From: Acetobacteraceae bacterium
GTDB taxonomy: Bacteria; Pseudomonadota; Alphaproteobacteria; Acetobacterales; Acetobacteraceae
NCBI GenBank assembly: GCA_020853405.1
Contig: JADYYZ010000153.1
Location: 1 to 7,697 of the forward strand
Length of the DNA: 7,697 nt
Reading direction: 5' to 3'
Shown: positions 6,051 to 7,697 of the stretch, one piece after another
How positions within the stretch are numbered: position 1 is the first letter of the stretch
Layout: each line of letters starts with the position of its first letter
Notes under the pieces: model-generated
The model's input: only the letters and a program-made list of their open reading frames with translations
What the model was told of the DNA's origin: nothing
Database searches by the model: none
Position numbers and translations under genes: made by a program

Positions 6051-6820
6051 CAGAATTCCACCACCAGCGAGACCCGGGGCGTCGCATAGACGGCGCGGCC
6101 GAACTCGATCGGCTGGCCGGCGGGATCGACATTGACGACGTCGGTGACCAGCACCGGTCGGGCACGGGGATGGTCCAGCAAGGCACTCTCCTCGGGCGTG
6201 GGCATGCGCGCGCTGATGCGCGTGCTGGCGCGGGTATAGTCGGCGACCCCCGAGGCAGAAAGCGCGCGGGTGATGGCGCCGCCCTCGCGTGCCAGTGCGC
6301 TGCCGAGGCCGGGCAGGCGGGACGCGGAGAAATAGTGCGTTCCCAGCACCAGCGGCCTGCCATCGGCAAGGCCCAGCCGTTCGACCACCCACAGGCTGGC
6401 GCCCCGGCGCAGGCCAAGGGCGGCGGCGACCTCCTCGCCGGCCGGCACGCGGGCGATGCGAAGCAGCCGCCCCGAGGGTTCGCGCCGGTCGCGCGCGATC
6501 GTCTCGGAGAAGCGGGTGCGCGGGGTCAGGCGGTACTCGACCGTCTCCTCGGCGGTGAAACTGCCGCGTCCCTGCTCGACCCGGATCATGCCGCGGCGCG
6601 CCAGCTCCTCGACGGCGCGGCGCACGGTGTGGCGGTTGACGGCGAAGCGGGCGGCGAGCTCGGCCTCGGTCGCGAGGCGGGTACCGGGCGGAAGGGCGGC
6701 GATCTCGGCTTCAAGCACGGACGCGATCTGGCGCCACAGCGTCACCCCGGCGCCGCGCGCGATCGCGGCCGGGTGGGGTGTGGAGGGTCGGGGCGAGGTC
6801 GGCGCGGCGGGGCGGGTCAT
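6050..6820 (-). CDS. phnF: PhnF, GntR/HutC-family transcriptional regulator
   Basis: This 256-residue protein is probably the repressor of the phn genes. An N-terminal winged helix-turn-helix spans about residues 27-90, with the recognition region TEAELAARFAVNRHTVRRAVEEL (starting at 51) and the wing RVEQGRGSF (80-88). The remainder (about 100-256) is a UTRA ligand-binding domain ending in RVSLVVEF, which would sense a phosphonate or phosphate ester. The ATG at 6820-6818 gives a length close to E. coli PhnF, but its Shine-Dalgarno site is poor. In-frame ATGs at 6919-6917 and 6928-6926 would add 33 or 36 residues of low-complexity N-terminus. The frame also stays open antisense to phnG, which I treat as a shadow. 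phnF leads a coupled phnF-M-C unit and faces phnG across the likely shared control region, so autoregulation is probable. Confidence 0.93.
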   Translation of the reverse strand: MTRPAAPTSPRPSTPHPAAIARGAGVTLWRQIASVLEAEIAALPPGTRLATEAELAARFAVNRHTVRRAVEELARRGMIRVEQGRGSFTAEETVEYRLTPRTRFSETIARDRREPSGRLLRIARVPAGEEVAAALGLRRGASLWVVERLGLADGRPLVLGTHYFSASRLPGLGSALAREGGAITRALSASGVADYTRASTRISARMPTPEESALLDHPRARPVLVTDVVNVDPAGQPIEFGRAVYATPRVSLVVEF

Positions 6821-6901
6821 GACGGCGGCATCGGCGATCCGTGGCGAGGGATGGCGCCCGGGGCCTTCGGTTGCGGGAACGAAGGGCAGTGGCGTGGCGC
6901 G

Positions 6902-6931
6902 TGGAAACCGGCTAACCATGGCGACCATAAT
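6902..6931 (+). promoter_or_regulatory. Candidate promoter for phnG-phnH
   Basis: TGGAAA (6902-6907; four of six matches to TTGACA) and CATAAT (6926-6931; five of six matches to TATAAT) are spaced by 18 bases. This is the least GC-rich part of the divergent gap. The predicted transcription start would fall near 6938, only about nine bases before the proposed TTG start of phnG, giving an almost leaderless message. Confidence 0.4.
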
Positions 6932-6953
6932 GATTGGGATGTCTACTTGTCCA
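6924..6953 (-). promoter_or_regulatory. Candidate promoter for phnF-phnM-phnC
   Basis: On the minus strand, TGGACA (6953-6948; five of six matches to TTGACA) is followed after 18 bases by TATGGT (6929-6924; four of six matches to TATAAT). CATTAT at 15-base spacing is an alternative -10. Transcription would begin near 6917, leaving a leader of about 97 bases before ATG 6820 and excluding the upstream ATGs. It overlaps the phnG promoter candidate and the proposed operator. Confidence 0.4.
6936..6949 (+). promoter_or_regulatory. Ribosome site and TTG start proposed for phnG
   Basis: GGGA (6936-6939) stands seven bases before TTG 6947-6949, the only usable start codon in the phnG frame close upstream of the conserved ARQDWMSVLAR block. 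An ATG at 6939 is out of frame, and the next in-frame ATG, at 7016, would remove conserved residues. The ribosome site is short. Confidence 0.4.
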
Positions 6954-6958
6954 GACCA
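6947..6958. promoter_or_regulatory. Candidate PhnF operator
   Basis: TTGTCCAGACCA is a near-palindrome: the arms TTGTC and GACCA match in four of five paired positions around a CA centre. It agrees at 9 of 12 positions with the TGGTATAGACCA site described for mycobacterial PhnF, and it keeps the outer GT and AC of the HutC-family GT-N-TA-N-AC pattern. It covers the -35 box of the phnF promoter candidate and lies just downstream of the phnG one, so bound PhnF could silence both directions. Confidence 0.45.
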
Positions 6959-7426
6959 TCTGCCGATACGTCGCCTCCCGCCCCCGCCCCCGCCCCGGCC
7001 GCCCGCCAGGACTGGATGTCGGTGCTGGCGCGCACGCCGCCCGCGGCGCTGGAGGCAGCACTCGCTGCCCTGGCGCCCGGCCTTGCCTGGACGCGCCTGC
7101 GCGGCCCCGAGATCGGCATGGCCATGGTGCGCGGGCGCATGGGCGGCGATGGTGCCGCCTTCAATCTCGGCGAGATGACGCTGGCGCGCGCCAGCATCCG
7201 CCTCGCCGACGGCACCGTCGGGCACGCCTTCCGTGCCGGCCGCGACCGGCGTGCCGCCGAGCTGGCTGCGGTGTGCGATGCGCTGCTCCAGGGCGGGCAG
7301 CAGGCAGCGCTGCAGCAGGCGCTGATCGCGCCGCAGCGCGCCGCCCAGGCGGCAGCGCGGGCCGACACCGCGGCCCGCGCCGCGGCCACTCGGGTGGACT
7401 TCTTCGGCATGGTGCGCATGGGATGA
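6947..7426 (+). CDS. phnG: PhnG, C-P lyase core subunit
   Basis: This 159-residue cytoplasmic subunit of the C-P lyase core complex (PhnG-H-I-J) acts with PhnI, PhnH and PhnL in forming the ribose-phosphonate triphosphate from ATP and phosphonate. It aligns along its length with E. coli PhnG. Clear matches are ARQDWMSVLAR (19-29), RMGGDGAAF with LARASIRLADGTVGH after it, GRDRRAAEL, LIAP and the C-terminal RVDFFGMVR. Upstream of the conserved block is a Pro/Ala run encoded by a C-rich tract. The start is TTG 6947, because no ATG or GTG in this frame lies between it and the conserved region. ATG 7016 (residue 24, the Met of WMSVLAR) is an alternative that would truncate a conserved helix. The TGA overlaps the phnH ATG (ATGA), so translation is coupled. 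Confidence 0.93.
   Translation: MSRPSADTSPPAPAPAPAARQDWMSVLARTPPAALEAALAALAPGLAWTRLRGPEIGMAMVRGRMGGDGAAFNLGEMTLARASIRLADGTVGHAFRAGRDRRAAELAAVCDALLQGGQQAALQQALIAPQRAAQAAARADTAARAAATRVDFFGMVRMG
6971..7006 (+). repeat. C-rich near-repeat tract inside the 5' end of phnG
   Basis: This is a run of CCCG/CCCCCG units with long C homopolymers. It encodes the Pro-Ala stretch near residues 9-19 of PhnG. It lies between the start region and the conserved PhnG block, so any change of one base here would shift the phnG frame. It is prone to replication slippage and also to sequencing error. Confidence 0.6.
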
Positions 7427-7697
7427 CCACCGCGGCGATGACCGCGGGTTTCGCCGACCCGGTGCGCGATGCCCAGGCCGCGTTCCGCGCGCTCCTCGAT
7501 GCGATGGCCCGCCCCGGCACGGTCGCGACACTGCCCGAACCCGCCGAGCCGCCGCCTGCGCCGCTGGCCGCCGCCGCCGCCACGGTGGCGCTGGCGCTGT
7601 GCGATGCCGACACGCCGATCTGGCTCGATGCCGGGCTCGCCGCGGGCGGCGTGCCGGCCTGGCTCCGCTTTCATTGCGGCGCCGCCATCGTCGCCGA
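7423..7697 (+). CDS. phnH: PhnH, C-P lyase core subunit (5' part, cut by window edge)
   Basis: The first 91 codons of PhnH are visible; the gene runs off the right edge. PhnH is a homodimerising subunit of the C-P lyase core, needed with PhnG, PhnI and PhnL for coupling phosphonate to ribose. The match to E. coli PhnH is clear: GFADPVRDAQAAFRALLDAMARPG (residues 9-32, E. coli VQDAQHSFRRLLKAMSEPG), then ALALCDADTPIWL (E. coli LTLADNDTPVWL), then LRFHCGA (E. coli LRFHTNA). The ATG at 7423 shares four bases with the phnG stop. A second in-frame ATG at residue 6 is possible. The usual order predicts phnI, J, K and L next. Confidence 0.93.
   Translation, partial: MTTAAMTAGFADPVRDAQAAFRALLDAMARPGTVATLPEPAEPPPAPLAAAAATVALALCDADTPIWLDAGLAAGGVPAWLRFHCGAAIVA

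Noticed and set aside
4861..6417. A 518-codon minus-strand frame overlapping phnM and phnF
   Set aside because: It is rich in Arg/Gly/Ala/Pro with no recognisable motif. The phnM frame next to it matches the family along its length.
6936..6960. Possible Pho box in the phnF-phnG gap
   Set aside because: GTCTAC and TTGTCC do not make the spaced CTGTCAT-like direct repeats of a Pho box. The palindromic PhnF-type reading fits better.
6821..7531. Minus-strand extension of phnF across phnG, giving a 493-residue frame
   Set aside because: The added residues are low-complexity antisense of phnG, and PhnF proteins are about 240-260 residues.
1..7697. CRISPR arrays, tRNA or rRNA genes, insertion sequences
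   Set aside because: No regularly spaced repeats, no cloverleaf-like or rRNA-like sequence, and no transposase frame or terminal inverted repeats were seen; nearly the whole window is coding.

Overview
The window is a carbon-phosphorus (C-P) lyase locus for phosphonate uptake and breakdown, from a very GC-rich proteobacterium. Strong G/C third-position bias, long shadow reading frames on both strands, two tandem phnE permease genes and a Tat-type leader on PhnD fit an alphaproteobacterium, perhaps of the Rhodospirillales/Acetobacteraceae type. That assignment is inference; no rRNA or other marker is present.

Layout, left to right. Bases 1-306 hold the 3' end of an unidentified plus-strand gene with an Ala/Arg-rich helical-repeat appearance. 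Next come three minus-strand transporter genes, transcribed as phnD (2134-3111), phnE copy 1 (1177-2073) and phnE copy 2 (329-1177). A lone plus-strand gene for a class I SAM-dependent methyltransferase (3298-4083) follows. It diverges from phnD across a 186-base gap and runs tail-to-tail into phnC with a 20-base overlap. The minus-strand run phnF (6050-6820), phnM (4875-6050), phnC (4064-4882) is tightly coupled by a 1-base and an 8-base overlap. On the plus strand, phnG (6947-7426) and the truncated phnH (from 7423) diverge from phnF and overlap by four bases; the rest of the C-P lyase core (phnI, J, K, L) is expected beyond the right edge.

How it fits together. PhnD captures phosphonate in the periplasm, the two PhnE proteins form the membrane channel and PhnC drives import with ATP. 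PhnG and PhnH, with the unseen PhnI and PhnJ, form the C-P lyase core. PhnM removes pyrophosphate from the ribose-phosphonate triphosphate intermediate. PhnF, a GntR/HutC-type regulator, sits beside the divergent promoter region, where a 12-base near-palindrome (6947-6958) resembles a PhnF operator.

The main oddities are these: the ABC transporter genes are split by an opposing methyltransferase gene; phnM belongs to a form unlike the E. coli enzyme at several active-site motifs; phnG has no in-frame ATG at its expected start; and a C-rich tract lies just inside phnG. No entirely new system was recognised. No gene-free stretch exceeds 300 bases; the two real gaps are 3112-3297 and 6821-6946.
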